This document shows positions 19,352 through 28,033 of a stretch of 33,566 nt of DNA, piece after piece. Every line of letters begins with the position of its first letter. Position 1 is the first letter of the stretch. The stretch is taken from contig CANFKC010000050.1 of assembly GCA_947447265.1 (NCBI GenBank), forward strand, positions 1 through 33,566, read 5' to 3'. The notes below the pieces were generated by a model. It was not told the origin of the DNA. It worked only from the letters and a program-made list of their open reading frames with translations, and searched no databases. The position numbers were made by a program, and so were the translations under genes. Origin of the DNA: Chitinophagaceae bacterium (GTDB lineage: Bacteria > Bacteroidota > Bacteroidia > Chitinophagales > Chitinophagaceae).

Positions 19352-19375
19352 CCGGGCTCATAAAGAGCCCGGTTT
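19343..19375 (-). terminator. Terminator of the YceI gene
   Basis: Perfect 11-bp stem AAACCGGGCTC with GAGCCCGGTTT, 5-nt loop, followed on the minus strand by TTTATTTTG. It lies 27 nt past the yceI stop codon and overlaps the start of the T9SS tail remnant. Confidence 0.9.
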
Positions 19376-19401
19376 ACAATTATATTATTAAACGTTGGTA
19401 C

Positions 19402-19932
19402 TTAAGATTTTACAAACTCCATATTGGCACTGATCTTCACATCTTCGCCAACCATTATACCACCAGTTTCTGTTGGTGCGTTCCATACAAGACCAAAATC
19501 TTTACGGTTTAATTTACCTTCTACGCTGAAACCTGCTTTCGTGTTACCCCATGGGTCTTTTGCTATACCGCCGAACTCTACATTCAAACTTACAGGGTGC
19601 GTTACACCGTGCATGGTAAGGTTACCGGTCACTGTATAATTTTCCTCGTCAACCTTCGTCATGCTATTGCTTTCAAAAGTAGCTTCAGGATAAGTTGCTA
19701 CATCAAAGAAGTCACCAGACTTCAGATGCCCATCACGCTGTTCGTTGTTAGTTGATATAGAATCAACATCTATCTTAAAGCTGACCTTTGCTGTTGTAAG
19801 ATCATCGCCCTCTGTTTCTACGGTACCTTCAAATTTTCCGAAGCTGCCGCTGACATTAGATATCATCAGGTGCCTGATCTTAAAATGTAATTCTGAGTGT
19901 GCAGGTTCTAAAACCCATGTTGTTGTTGCCAT
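19402..19932 (-). CDS. YceI family protein
   Basis: The 176-residue protein is a YceI-type beta-barrel lipocalin-like fold that binds long isoprenoid or amide lipids in characterised members. Typical segments are WVLEPAHSELHFKIRHLMISNVSGSF at the start, DSISTNNEQRDGHLKSGDFFDVATYPEATF in the middle and HPVSLNVEFGG later. The start at 19932 (MATTTWVLEP) is preferred over one at 19995 because the promoter lies between them and the extension is not conserved-looking. There is no signal peptide, so this copy is cytoplasmic, a common variant in Bacteroidota. It is a single-gene transcript with its own promoter and terminator. Confidence 0.92.
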   Translation of the reverse strand: MATTTWVLEPAHSELHFKIRHLMISNVSGSFGKFEGTVETEGDDLTTAKVSFKIDVDSISTNNEQRDGHLKSGDFFDVATYPEATFESNSMTKVDEENYTVTGNLTMHGVTHPVSLNVEFGGIAKDPWGNTKAGFSVEGKLNRKDFGLVWNAPTETGGIMVGEDVKISANMEFVKS

Positions 19933-19974
19933 TGTTGTATTTTTTTTGTTTTTTAAACTGTATGTATGTACATG

Positions 19975-20007
19975 CAAATGTACTATTTTGCTCAAACGAA
20001 AACCAAA
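19975..20007 (-). promoter_or_regulatory. Promoter of the YceI gene
   Basis: Minus strand TTTG (20004-20007), 21-nt spacer, TACATTTG (19975-19982). It lies 43 nt upstream of the chosen ATG and rules out the longer reading frame start. Confidence 0.6.
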
Positions 20008-20075
20008 TTATCCTTCCGTTAAACTATTTATAGAGCAATAAACATTATTAATGGATAGATGCATTTGTATGAAAT

Positions 20076-20918
20076 TTAATTTAAATGAGCCTTCAGGAAT
20101 TGTAATGAAAGGTCGTGCGCTTTCGCAGCAGCCTCTTTATCGAATTTCGGGTTACTTGGGTTAGCGAAGGCATGCACAGCATCAAAACTGTATTGTGTAA
20201 ACTTATTACCTGTTTTCTTAACACTGGTTTCCAGCTTATCTACGCTTTCTTTGGTTATATAGGAATCCTTGCTGCCGCGCATGTATAATACATCTGTTTT
20301 CAGAGGCAATATCTTCTTTATATCGGCTTCAGGAAAACCGTAATACATAACGCATCCAGCAGCGTTTTTACCAGCCTGCACTGTCGTTGTAAAAGACCAG
20401 CTACCGCCCATACACCAGCCTATAGTTGCAATTCTTTTATCTGGGCCAATTTTGTTCAATAAGCCATTAACAATGGCAGTGCCGCGCTCGGGAGTAAGTT
20501 CCCCCATATACTTACCTGCTTCATCAGGTGTTGTAGCTACTTTACCATCATACAGATCTATAGCGTATACGTCAATGTTTCCACCCAACTCTTTCTGCCA
20601 TGTTTCTGCTTCCCGCTTTATATAGTCATTAAGGCCCCACCATTCGTGCACTACTATCAGCACCCTGTTGGTCGGTTTATCGGTTGGTATAAAAAACGCA
20701 TTACCATCTTTACCGCCATTTGTGGTAAAATTGATCATACTACCCTTTTCCGGCGCGTAGGCCAGTGGCAGCGGAGCTTCGTGTGCCGCCCTGAAATCAG
20801 CATTCATGGCCAGCATTTTCATATCGCCAGGCTTCTGGCAGCAATTTTGAGCGTAACCGGTTATCGATGTCGCTAATAGTGCGGCTGCAACAAATAATTT
20901 AAATAAAGACTGTTTCAT
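20076..20918 (-). CDS. Secreted dienelactone hydrolase family protein
   Basis: The 280-residue alpha/beta hydrolase has a signal peptide (MKQSLFKLFVAAALLATSITGYAQ) and therefore acts in the envelope. The dienelactone hydrolase triad is complete: nucleophile C169 in GWCMGGSW, D218 in GSKDSYI, and H249 in DAVHAFANP; E92 in HEWWGLNDY matches the conserved glutamate that activates the cysteine. The length is a typical DLH domain plus a short N-terminal linker with a CC pair after the signal. The substrate is not deducible, since family members hydrolyse varied esters and lactones. It is divergent from mdh. Confidence 0.9.
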   Translation of the reverse strand: MKQSLFKLFVAAALLATSITGYAQNCCQKPGDMKMLAMNADFRAAHEAPLPLAYAPEKGSMINFTTNGGKDGNAFFIPTDKPTNRVLIVVHEWWGLNDYIKREAETWQKELGGNIDVYAIDLYDGKVATTPDEAGKYMGELTPERGTAIVNGLLNKIGPDKRIATIGWCMGGSWSFTTTVQAGKNAAGCVMYYGFPEADIKKILPLKTDVLYMRGSKDSYITKESVDKLETSVKKTGNKFTQYSFDAVHAFANPSNPKFDKEAAAKAHDLSLQFLKAHLN

Positions 20919-21046
20919 ATCATTGTTTTTTTATGAGCTATCAAAAATATGCAAAACTGTGGGCCTTGTGTCGATTTAATCCGCAGAAATTAAACAAAAA
21001 AAGTAAACGGCCTTGTAAAATAACTGAATCAGAATAAACAAATAAT

Positions 21047-21054
21047 TATCTTTG
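21047..21054 (+). promoter_or_regulatory. -7 element of the mdh promoter
   Basis: TATCTTTG is a perfect TAnnTTTG match, 41 nt upstream of the mdh ATG. No good TTTG is found at -33. Confidence 0.6.
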
Positions 21055-21094
21055 CGGCGTTAAAAATAATTTTTCACTCAAAAAATATAAGGAA

Positions 21095-22033
21095 ATGAAA
21101 ATTACAGTAGTGGGAGCGGGTGCAGTAGGCGCAACTTGTGCTGACAACATTGCAAGAAGGGCATTGGCTGAAGAACTGGTATTATTAGACATCAGGGAAG
21201 GTTTCGCCGAAGGTAAGGCTCTTGATATTACCCAAACCTCATCTTTACTTGGTTTTGATACCCGTGTTATTGGTGTTACTAACGATTACAGCAAAACTGC
21301 TAATTCTGACGTAGCTGTAATTACTTCTGGTATTCCGCGTAAACCAGGCATGACTCGTGAAGAACTGATTGGTACTAACGCACGTATTGTTGAAGACGTT
21401 TGCAAGAACCTTTTGGCACACTCACCAAATGTTATCATTGTGGTTATCTCTAACCCAATGGATACAATGACTTATCTGGCTATGAAATCTACCGGCTTAC
21501 CAAAGAACCGTATTATCGGTATGGGTGGTATACTGGATAGCGCACGTTTCAAAACTTACATACAGAAAGAATTAGGTTGCTCTCAGAACGACCTGCATGC
21601 AGTAGTTATTGGTGGTCATGGTGATACAACTATGATTCCGCTTACACGCCTGGCTACAGTTAATGGCACACCAATATCTAATATGCTGAGCGCTGAAACC
21701 CTGAAACAAATATCTGCTGATACAATGGTTGGCGGTGCTACCCTTACCAAATTATTGGGCACAAGTGCATGGTATGCACCAGGCGCAGCCGGAGCAGCAC
21801 TTGTTGAATCAATTGTTCGTAACCAGAAGAAAGTATTCCCTTGCTGCGTAATGCTTGAAGGCGAATATGGCCAGAATGATATTTGCCTTGGCGTTCCTGT
21901 TGTTATCGGCAGCAATGGCTGGGAAAAGATCATTGATTACAAACTGAATGCAGATGAGCAGGAAGCTTTCAACAAATCTGCTGACGCTGTTCGTGCAATG
22001 AACAAAGTTCTTGACGAATTGGTACAAGCATAA
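21095..22033 (+). CDS. mdh: Malate dehydrogenase
   Basis: This 312-residue NAD-dependent malate dehydrogenase of the LDH-like type interconverts malate and oxaloacetate in the TCA cycle. It shows the dinucleotide-binding GAGAVG at 7-12, D32 at the end of strand 2 for NAD selection, substrate-binding R82 and R88 in PRKPGMTREE, N120, the D148/R151 pair in LDSARF, and catalytic H175 in GGHGDTTM. R82 in place of Gln is the malate-type rather than lactate-type residue. It is transcribed alone; the stop codon is followed directly by an A-rich heptad array and a terminator. Confidence 0.97.
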   Translation: MKITVVGAGAVGATCADNIARRALAEELVLLDIREGFAEGKALDITQTSSLLGFDTRVIGVTNDYSKTANSDVAVITSGIPRKPGMTREELIGTNARIVEDVCKNLLAHSPNVIIVVISNPMDTMTYLAMKSTGLPKNRIIGMGGILDSARFKTYIQKELGCSQNDLHAVVIGGHGDTTMIPLTRLATVNGTPISNMLSAETLKQISADTMVGGATLTKLLGTSAWYAPGAAGAALVESIVRNQKKVFPCCVMLEGEYGQNDICLGVPVVIGSNGWEKIIDYKLNADEQEAFNKSADAVRAMNKVLDELVQA

Positions 22034-22061
22034 AAAATTAAAAAGTAAAAATAAAAAGTAA
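22034..22061. repeat. A-rich 7-bp repeat array after the mdh stop
   Basis: Immediately after TAA the sequence reads AAAATTA, AAAAGTA, AAAATAA, AAAGTAA, four near-heptads. Low complexity makes this the weakest of the arrays, but the position next to the stop matches the others. Confidence 0.5.
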
Positions 22062-22088
22062 AAACACCCGGTTTTCGGGCGTTTTTTT
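22062..22088 (+). terminator. Terminator of mdh
   Basis: Stem AACACCCG with CGGGCGTT (one mismatch), loop of about 5 nt, followed by a run of eight T residues. Confidence 0.85.
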
Positions 22089-22225
22089 TGTGTCTGAACC
22101 GCTGTTCAGTTGATTTTTATTGATTTACCTGATTGTCTCGTTTCATTTATTTAAATCACTAATTGTCGTAAAAGAACCAATCAGTGAAAGTCAGGAAAAT
22201 CAGCTTAGTCAGCGGTTCAGACACA
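22089..22225. repeat. MITE-like palindromic element between mdh and dprA
   Basis: The ends are a perfect inverted repeat (GTGTCTGAACCGCTG at 22090-22104 and its complement at 22210-22224, extendable by one pair). Inside, both arms are made of 8-10-nt units resembling CTGATTTNC: CTGACTAAG, CTGATTTTC and CTGACTTTC on one side, TTGATTTTT, TTGATTTAC and CTGATTGTC on the other. The whole can fold into one long imperfect hairpin. It contains no convincing gene. The rest of the gap to 22298 is featureless. Confidence 0.75.
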
Positions 22226-22298
22226 TTTTCTTCATCGGTAAGCTCGGACTGCTACTTATTGAGCCAAGAAGCTATTATGCAATTGCGCCATTATCCCC

Positions 22299-23411
22299 CT
22301 AGGCAACCCTATAGTTCTTTCCGGGCAGCGCCTTTATCAGCCCCTGCATTTCCAGGTTGAGCAAGGTGGCCGCAAGCATAGAATTGGCAAGGCCGGAGCC
22401 ATGGTATAATTCATCAGAATGGACCGTATCTTTTGTTTGCAATAAGGCCATAAGTTTCTCCTCATCAGGGGTAAGGTTTATGAATAACTCACGCTGCACA
22501 GGCTTCCGCTTGCCTTTATCCATCCAGTTCATCATTTCGATAAGGTCCGCGGGCTTTGTTATCATGGCAGCCACATTGGTGCGTATAATGTCATTGCACC
22601 CGGCGCTGCGACTATCATTAACACGGCCGGGAAAGGCCGCTACATCACGATTATAACTCGCAGCCATGTGTGCTGTAAGCAATGCCCCACCCCGTATGCT
22701 GCTTTCTACCACCACTGTAACGTCACTAATTCCGGCAACAATGCGATTACGCATCGGGAAATTACCACGCTCCGGTGTTGTGCCGGAAGTGAATTCGGTA
22801 AGCACCCCGCCATTTTCAACCATCTGGCGGGCAAGGCCGGTATTGCTGGTAGGGTATATCCTGTCTAAACCATGCCCCAGCACGCCAACAGTAGGCACTC
22901 CCAGCGCAACACATCGCTTATGCGCTATTGCATCAATACCCAAAGCCAGGCCACTTACAATTAAAATATTTTCAACCTGCGCCAGCCCTTCAACCAGTTC
23001 TTCGCATAACTGCTGCCCGTAGTCGGTGTTTTTACGGGTGCCTACTATAGCAACGATTCGCTTCGCATTCAGGTCAGCATTTCCCTTATAAAATAACAAC
23101 AAAGGTGCATCACTGCAATTCGTAAGGCGGGAAGGAAAGCTTTTATGATACAGCAACACCTGCAAATTGTTCTTTACAACAAAACCAAGCTCTTTTTCTG
23201 CCTTCTGCAATATTGCCGGATCCCTGAATCCACGGGCCCGGCTCTCACTGATCCCTTCCACGTGCTTTAGTTCCTTTAATGGCGCTTTAAAAACACTTGC
23301 GGCATCACTGAAACGCTCCAGTAACACCCTGCCTGTTTTTGCTCCAATACCCGGAACCATGGTCAATGCCAGCTGATAAAATAATTCTTCGTGTTCGTCC
23401 TTTGGCAGCAT
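22299..23411 (-). CDS. dprA: DNA processing protein DprA
   Basis: The 370-residue protein protects incoming single-stranded DNA during natural transformation and loads RecA. It has an N-terminal SAM/HhH region (about 10-65, ALTMVPGIGAKTGRVLLERF), the Rossmann-like DprA core with GTRKNTDYG at 124-132 and SGLALGIDAIAH at 153-164, the later ESSIRGGALLTAHMA and AFPGRVNDSRSAGCNDII motifs, and a C-terminal winged-helix DML1-like domain (about 310-370). Three-domain length is normal. It stands alone, with a divergent gene on its 5' side and the palindromic element on its 3' side. Confidence 0.95.
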   Translation of the reverse strand: MLPKDEHEELFYQLALTMVPGIGAKTGRVLLERFSDAASVFKAPLKELKHVEGISESRARGFRDPAILQKAEKELGFVVKNNLQVLLYHKSFPSRLTNCSDAPLLLFYKGNADLNAKRIVAIVGTRKNTDYGQQLCEELVEGLAQVENILIVSGLALGIDAIAHKRCVALGVPTVGVLGHGLDRIYPTSNTGLARQMVENGGVLTEFTSGTTPERGNFPMRNRIVAGISDVTVVVESSIRGGALLTAHMAASYNRDVAAFPGRVNDSRSAGCNDIIRTNVAAMITKPADLIEMMNWMDKGKRKPVQRELFINLTPDEEKLMALLQTKDTVHSDELYHGSGLANSMLAATLLNLEMQGLIKALPGKNYRVA

Positions 23412-23519
23412 TTTTGCAATAGGTTGTAGAGCAATATTAATGAAGTTGCTAAAAATAATTCCGTTTGTGGATATCTTTTTACCAACTGCATTTTACCTTG
23501 CCTTTCCCGTTAAAAACCG

Positions 23520-23527
23520 CACCTTTG
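23520..23527 (+). promoter_or_regulatory. Possible -7 element of the DUF6438-thioredoxin operon
   Basis: CACCTTTG differs from TAnnTTTG only at the first base and lies 20 nt before the ATG at 23548. Confidence 0.4.
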
Positions 23528-23547
23528 TATAACGAATAATAAAGCAC

Positions 23548-24036
23548 ATGAAAAAAGTAGTAATTATAGCGCTGATGACCATATTGTGCCTGCCGGCTTT
23601 GGCCATGCACAAAAAGAAAAAAAAGAAAGTAACGAAAGCAGTAGCGCAGACCAGCGCAATACAGTCAGTACTGATAGATAAGACAGGATGCTTTGGCCGC
23701 TGCCCTACTTACTCCATTAAAATTGATAATACCGGGCTGGTTACTTATACTGGCAGAGGAAATGTTAGCGATAGCGGTGTCTACACAAAAAATGTCGGAG
23801 CCAAGCAAACGCTTGCCATTTTGAATAATTTGAACAGCAAACGGGTAGACACCTGCCGAAAGGAATATGATAATATGATACCTGATTTACCTGGACTGAT
23901 TTATACGATTAAGTATAAAGACAGCACCAAGAAAATATGGAATGCCAACTGGGGTCCGGAGTTTCTGAAGTTAATTGTCGTGGATATTGAAGATATCGGC
24001 AAGGTGCACGACGCTACCTGGAAAAAGGTGAAATAA
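23548..24036 (+). CDS. Secreted DUF6438-domain protein
   Basis: The 162-residue protein has a signal peptide (MKKVVIIALMTILCLPALA) followed by a Lys-rich patch (HKKKKKKVTK). The mature part contains the signature of DUF6438: TGCFGRCPTYSIKIDNTG then VTYTGRGNV, with two cysteines 4 residues apart. The function of the family is unknown. The next gene, a thioredoxin-like protein, starts 25 nt downstream on the same strand, so they probably form an operon; the paired cysteines make a redox link possible but unproven. Confidence 0.85.
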   Translation: MKKVVIIALMTILCLPALAMHKKKKKKVTKAVAQTSAIQSVLIDKTGCFGRCPTYSIKIDNTGLVTYTGRGNVSDSGVYTKNVGAKQTLAILNNLNSKRVDTCRKEYDNMIPDLPGLIYTIKYKDSTKKIWNANWGPEFLKLIVVDIEDIGKVHDATWKKVK

Positions 24037-24061
24037 GGAGTTTAATTAATGAAATAAACCC

Positions 24062-24631
24062 ATGAAAAATAGTTTCCTTGTCCTAACTGTGTGCTTTGCC
24101 GCATGGTCTAATTCCGTAGCACAAGTAGTTGCAACAACTGGAAAAAGTAAATGGGGCGGCATGCCAAACTTTGATTCGCTTTACCGCGGTAAGCAATACC
24201 TGCCATTTAACCTTACTACAGTTGAGGGCAAACCGGTCAACAGCGATAACACTACCGGGAAAGTAACGTTGCTGAACTTCTGGTTCGAAAGTTGCCCGGG
24301 TTGCAGGGCTGAGTTTACTGAAGTAAACGAAATATACAAGCGACTAAAAGGAGATAGAAATTGTGAATTTGTAGCTATAACATTTGATGATGCCGCGTCA
24401 CTTCCGAACTTCATAAAACAAAACAACCTGCAATTCCCTATTGCTACTACCGGCGATGTGAATTTATTACACCGGCTCAATTATGGCATGGGCTGCCCTA
24501 GCCTAGTCCTTATAGATAAAAACGGCAAAATAGCTCACATAGGCAACTTTGCTGTTAATATGACAGATGAAAAGGGACGTTATTCTGTGGCAGTAGATAC
24601 CTTGATAAAATGGGTCAAAGAATTAGAGTAA
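24062..24631 (+). CDS. TlpA-like periplasmic thioredoxin-family protein
   Basis: This 189-residue protein has a signal peptide ending SNSVAQ and a thioredoxin fold of the AhpC/TSA-redoxin type. The redox motif is C78-P-G-C81 in WFESCPGCRAEF, and the cis-proline is P146 in GCPSLVLIDKNG. It is expected to reduce or isomerise disulfides in exported proteins. The CPGC motif differs from the common CPPC/CxxC of TlpA but keeps both cysteines. It lies second in an operon with the DUF6438 gene and ends before a bidirectional terminator. Confidence 0.9.
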   Translation: MKNSFLVLTVCFAAWSNSVAQVVATTGKSKWGGMPNFDSLYRGKQYLPFNLTTVEGKPVNSDNTTGKVTLLNFWFESCPGCRAEFTEVNEIYKRLKGDRNCEFVAITFDDAASLPNFIKQNNLQFPIATTGDVNLLHRLNYGMGCPSLVLIDKNGKIAHIGNFAVNMTDEKGRYSVAVDTLIKWVKELE

Positions 24632-24724
24632 CAATCTAAATTATCAACTTTGTAAAAAGCTGTGAAGTCTTGTGGTTGGCAAAATAGTTGCAGCACCACA
24701 CACCCAGCCTTCCTAATAAGCATT

Positions 24725-24752
24725 AAAAAAAGCCCCGATCCGGGGCTTTTTT
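24725..24752. terminator. Bidirectional terminator
   Basis: Stem AGCCCCG with CGGGGCT, 3-nt loop, with A-run on the left and T-run on the right, so it works in both directions. It lies between the convergent thioredoxin gene and the low-complexity secreted protein gene. Confidence 0.88.
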
Positions 24753-24773
24753 ATTATCGTTCAAATACATTTT

Positions 24774-25868
24774 TTACCTTCTTCCGCGACCGCCGCCGCC
24801 ACCTGAATGGCCTCCACCTCCGCCAGAACTGCGACCACCGCCGCCACCAGCAGAACCGCCACCGAAGCTACGGCCACCTGTGGAACTACTTCCACTAAAG
24901 CTGCGACCTACATTGCCACCGCCACCTCTGTTGCCACCACCAAAAAAGCCTCCGCGCGATTGTCCGGCATTGCCACCATTGGATCTTACCTCGCTATTGC
25001 CCCTGTTGCCGCCACCAAATATGCGTGAAAAACCACGTGGATTATTGCTCTGCTGAACCGAACCATTGCCACCTCTAGGGCCTGCATTAGCCTGATTTTC
25101 CCGTTGAAAGTTACCACCTCTCACCACGCCGCCGTTCGGCGCTGCCTGTGCGTTGTAACCCATTTGCCTTGGGCCGCCACCATAATTGCCGGGGTTTGAT
25201 TGCCTTAAACCACTACCCGACTGGCGATATGACGGCCTGAACCTTGTGCCCGCTACCTGACGAGGGCCGTAATGATTGGTGTAGTTATTGTTGTTGCGAT
25301 AGTCTACATGGTTGTAATACCTGTTCCAGTAGTTGCCACCGTAGTAATTGTTCCAGCCACAACCATAAGTAGGATAATACCAATAGCTGTTAAATGCACC
25401 ATAACCGTACCATGAACTGTATCCCCAGGCCGATGACCAGCAAGGGCCAATGCCAAAACTCACACCGAAATGCGGCCTCCATGGGTTCCAGCCCATGTAT
25501 GGGTCATACCAATACCTATCATACCAGAATGGGTTATAGAACACATTATAATAACCCATGTTCGAAAAAGAATAGTTGAACCTGTTTATCCTCGAGCTGT
25601 AGCTTAGGTCGTCGCTGTTATCAATATAGTCGTTCGGGTTGTCATAGCTGCCATAAGCATCGTTGCTGCCGTCCCCTCCCCCATTAAAATTGTTACGGTT
25701 GTCGTCGTAACGCTCCCGCTGGTAAACATCATTATTGCCGCGCCTCGTGCTGTCGTTTTGCGCTGCTTCATTGCGGCTGCGGCCTGTAGCATAGATATCA
25801 TCTTCCTGGGCAATGGCAGCAGTGCCGAGCCCCATAAGTAATAAACCTGCAAACAGTAACCGTTTCAT
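24774..25868 (-). CDS. Secreted low-complexity protein: Tyr/Trp/Asn-rich middle, Gly/Arg/Ser-rich tail
   Basis: The 364-residue protein has a signal peptide (MKRLLFAGLLLMGLGTAAIAQ). Residues about 25-90 are charged and Asn/Asp rich. About 90-200 is extremely aromatic (runs such as YYNVFYNPFWYDRYWYDPY and NNYYGGNYWNRYYNH). From about 230 on it is Gly-rich with RGG-like spacing (GGGNRGNSE, FGGGNRGGGG) and ends in poly-Gly broken by Ser, His and Arg. It has almost no hydrophobic core and resembles prion-like, phase-separating proteins in composition. No family name is certain; an envelope matrix or coat role is only an inference. It is divergent from proS. Confidence 0.75.
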   Translation of the reverse strand: MKRLLFAGLLLMGLGTAAIAQEDDIYATGRSRNEAAQNDSTRRGNNDVYQRERYDDNRNNFNGGGDGSNDAYGSYDNPNDYIDNSDDLSYSSRINRFNYSFSNMGYYNVFYNPFWYDRYWYDPYMGWNPWRPHFGVSFGIGPCWSSAWGYSSWYGYGAFNSYWYYPTYGCGWNNYYGGNYWNRYYNHVDYRNNNNYTNHYGPRQVAGTRFRPSYRQSGSGLRQSNPGNYGGGPRQMGYNAQAAPNGGVVRGGNFQRENQANAGPRGGNGSVQQSNNPRGFSRIFGGGNRGNSEVRSNGGNAGQSRGGFFGGGNRGGGGNVGRSFSGSSSTGGRSFGGGSAGGGGGRSSGGGGGHSGGGGGRGRR

Positions 25869-25944
25869 AGTGTTGGTTATTTATAAGAAATAAAAATTGC
25901 TTAATATACTTTCAGCCTTTCTTAAAAAGCTATAGTGAAATTAC

Positions 25945-25952
25945 TACTTTTG
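25945..25952 (+). promoter_or_regulatory. -7 element of the proS promoter
   Basis: TACTTTTG matches TAnnTTTG, 48 nt upstream of the proS ATG. No clear TTTG at -33. Confidence 0.5.
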
Positions 25953-25999
25953 CCATAATTCACCAAAATAAAGACCGCCAAAAGCGTGCCAGGTTTATT

Positions 26000-27478
26000 A
26001 TGTCGAAAATTTTAACAACTAGAGCAGAAGATTACTCCCAATGGTATAACGATCTAATACTAAAGGGTGGCTTAGCCGATTATTCGGCTGTAAAAGGGTG
26101 CATGGTGATAAAACCACACGGATATGCGTTGTGGGAAAACATGCGCGATGAATTAGACCGCAGATTTAAGGAAACAGGCCACCAGAATGCCTATTTCCCG
26201 TTATTCATACCCAAGAGCTTCATGAGCAAGGAGGCTGCACACGTAGAAGGCTTTGCAAAAGAATGTGCTGTTGTAACCCATTACCGCCTGAAAAACGACC
26301 CGAATGGCGGCGGCGTTATTGTGGACCCCGATGCTAAACTGGAAGAAGAACTGATAGTAAGGCCAACTTCGGAAACCATCATCTGGAACACTTATAAAGA
26401 CTGGATAAAATCGTACCGCGACCTGCCACTGCTTATTAACCAATGGGCCAATGTGGTACGCTGGGAAATGCGTACGCGCCTGTTTTTGCGTACAACCGAA
26501 TTCCTGTGGCAGGAGGGGCATACAGCTCATGCCAGCCGCGCAGAAGCGATAGAAGAAACTGAAAAGATGCTGGAAGTATATGCTTCATTCGCAGAAGAAT
26601 TTATGGCATTACCTGTTGTACGTGGAGTAAAAACCGCGAATGAGCGTTTTGCGGGCGCCGAAGATACTTATTGTATTGAGGCACTGATGCAGGATGGCAA
26701 GGCGCTTCAGGCAGGCACGTCGCACTTCCTGGGGCAGAATTTCGCCAAGGCATTTGATGTGAAATTCCAGGATAAGGATAATAACCACGATTACGTTTGG
26801 GCAACATCATGGGGTGTTTCGACCCGCCTCGTAGGTGCATTAGTTATGGCGCATAGCGACGATGATGGTTTCATCTTCCCGCCAAAACTTGCTCCGCTAC
26901 AAGTAGTAATTGTGCCAATCTACAGTAAGGACGAAGCCGTTCGTGCGAAAATTGACAATATTGCCGGAGACCTTGTGGCGACATTGAAGAAGCAAGGCGT
27001 AAGGGTAAAATTTGATAATGACGATAATACCCGTGCCGGCTGGAAGTTTGCGGAATATGAGTTGAAAGGTGTACCAGTGCGTATAACCTTAGGAGCAAGG
27101 GATATTGAAAACAATCTGGTGGAAGTTGCACGCAGGGATACCAAGGAAAAAGCATCACGCTCGCTTGATGGTCTTGCCGGAGATGTAATAACTATGCTTG
27201 ATGATATACAGAGCAATATGTATCAGAAGGCATTAAAGTTCCGTACTGACAATACCCATACCATTGACACCTGGGACGATTTCGTAAAAACACTCGACGA
27301 GAAAGCGGGCTTTATATCAGCACATTGGGACGGCACCCCTGAAACCGAAGAGAAAATAAAAGAATTAACCAAGGCAACCATCCGTTGCATACCACTCAAC
27401 AACCCACAGGAAGCCGGAAAATGCATATTAACGGGTAACCCATCGAAAGAAAGGGTGTTGTTTGCGAGGGCTTATTAG
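26000..27478 (+). CDS. proS: Prolyl-tRNA synthetase, short archaeal/eukaryote-like type
   Basis: This 492-residue class II synthetase charges tRNA-Pro with proline. It shows RPTSET at 121-126, motif 2 across 154-174 ([21 protein letters not shown]), a motif 3 region with [17 protein letters not shown], an anticodon-binding domain starting near [15 protein letters not shown], and the C-terminal extension ending in VLFARAY. The conserved terminal Tyr is present. It lacks the editing insertion of the long bacterial type, as is normal for Bacteroidota. The stop codon TAG lies inside the first unit of a heptad array. It is a monocistronic gene, convergent with a small secreted protein gene. Confidence 0.97.
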   Translation: MSKILTTRAEDYSQWYNDLILKGGLADYSAVKGCMVIKPHGYALWENMRDELDRRFKETGHQNAYFPLFIPKSFMSKEAAHVEGFAKECAVVTHYRLKNDPNGGGVIVDPDAKLEEELIVRPTSETIIWNTYKDWIKSYRDLPLLINQWANVVRWEMRTRLFLRTTEFLWQEGHTAHASRAEAIEETEKMLEVYASFAEEFMALPVVRGVKTANERFAGAEDTYCIEALMQDGKALQAGTSHFLGQNFAKAFDVKFQDKDNNHDYVWATSWGVSTRLVGALVMAHSDDDGFIFPPKLAPLQVVIVPIYSKDEAVRAKIDNIAGDLVATLKKQGVRVKFDNDDNTRAGWKFAEYELKGVPVRITLGARDIENNLVEVARRDTKEKASRSLDGLAGDVITMLDDIQSNMYQKALKFRTDNTHTIDTWDDFVKTLDEKAGFISAHWDGTPETEEKIKELTKATIRCIPLNNPQEAGKCILTGNPSKERVLFARAY

Positions 27479-27501
27479 TCGTAAGTTGTGAGTCGAGAGT
27501 C
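27474..27501. repeat. 7-bp repeat array containing the proS stop codon
   Basis: Heptads ATTAGTC, GTAAGTT, GTGAGTC, GAGAGTC, then part of GTAAGTA run from 27474 without a break. The first unit contains the TAG stop. The 15 nt TTAGTCGTAAGTTGT at 27475-27489 recur exactly over the stop codon of the RNA methyltransferase gene (28129-28143, minus strand). Confidence 0.8.
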
Positions 27502-27542
27502 GTAAGTACGTCTTAGAGATAAAAGTTAAAATCAAGTGTTTG

Positions 27543-27580
27543 ATAGCCCGCTAGTTCTCGTGATTAGCGGGCTATTTTTG
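27543..27580. terminator. Bidirectional terminator shared by proS and the convergent gene
   Basis: Perfect 11-bp stem ATAGCCCGCTA with TAGCGGGCTAT, 11-nt loop, followed by T residues on the + strand. The TAG stop of the convergent gene (27572-27574) lies inside the right arm of the stem. Confidence 0.85.
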
Positions 27581-27970
27581 AATGCGCATGGAGTAAATCT
27601 CACCCAATAGTCGATATTTTTTTGCATCATCATATACTTCTGGTTGAGGCGTCCACGCAAGTACAGTATCATATACTATAATGTATATCCTACCTTTTTT
27701 CCAAAAAGATGGTATTTCCTTACCAGTAGAATCATACATAAAGAAATCAGGACATTCTACAATGAGCGAAAAAATATCAGTATATTTTTTTTCTGAACGT
27801 TTGATAAGCTTAAATTTCAATCTCGACGAATAAATTATATCCCCACAGCCTGTAATAAATTCGGGCATCTCCGTCAATAGCTGGGCTTTACATTCATATC
27901 GTCCTCGCATTTGCGAGAACAATTGCTCATGTGCTACAATAAAACAAAATAGAAATAGCATTTTCTTCAT
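27572..27970 (-). CDS. Small secreted protein of unknown function
   Basis: The 132-residue protein has a signal peptide (MKKMLFLFCFIVAHEQLFSQ). The mature part is about 112 residues, with alternating strand-like segments (RLKFKLIKRS, IYIIVYDTVLAWTP) and two cysteines likely to be close in space. No family is recognised. Its last codons and stop form part of the shared terminator stem with proS. A TAAATTTG element lies 64 nt upstream of the start. Confidence 0.7.
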   Translation of the reverse strand: MKKMLFLFCFIVAHEQLFSQMRGRYECKAQLLTEMPEFITGCGDIIYSSRLKFKLIKRSEKKYTDIFSLIVECPDFFMYDSTGKEIPSFWKKGRIYIIVYDTVLAWTPQPEVYDDAKKYRLLGEIYSMRIQK

Positions 27971-28033
27971 GATAATGTACCTACACCGTGTTTATTGTTT
28001 TTCTCCGTTGTCAACAATCTTTTATAAGTAAAA

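Noticed and set aside
22120-22302. 60-codon + strand frame
   Set aside because: Lies mostly inside the palindromic element and overlaps the end of dprA; no start signal and no family.
24036-24040. AGGAG as Shine-Dalgarno for the thioredoxin gene
   Set aside because: It is about 22 nt from the ATG, too far, and genes here do not generally use such sites.
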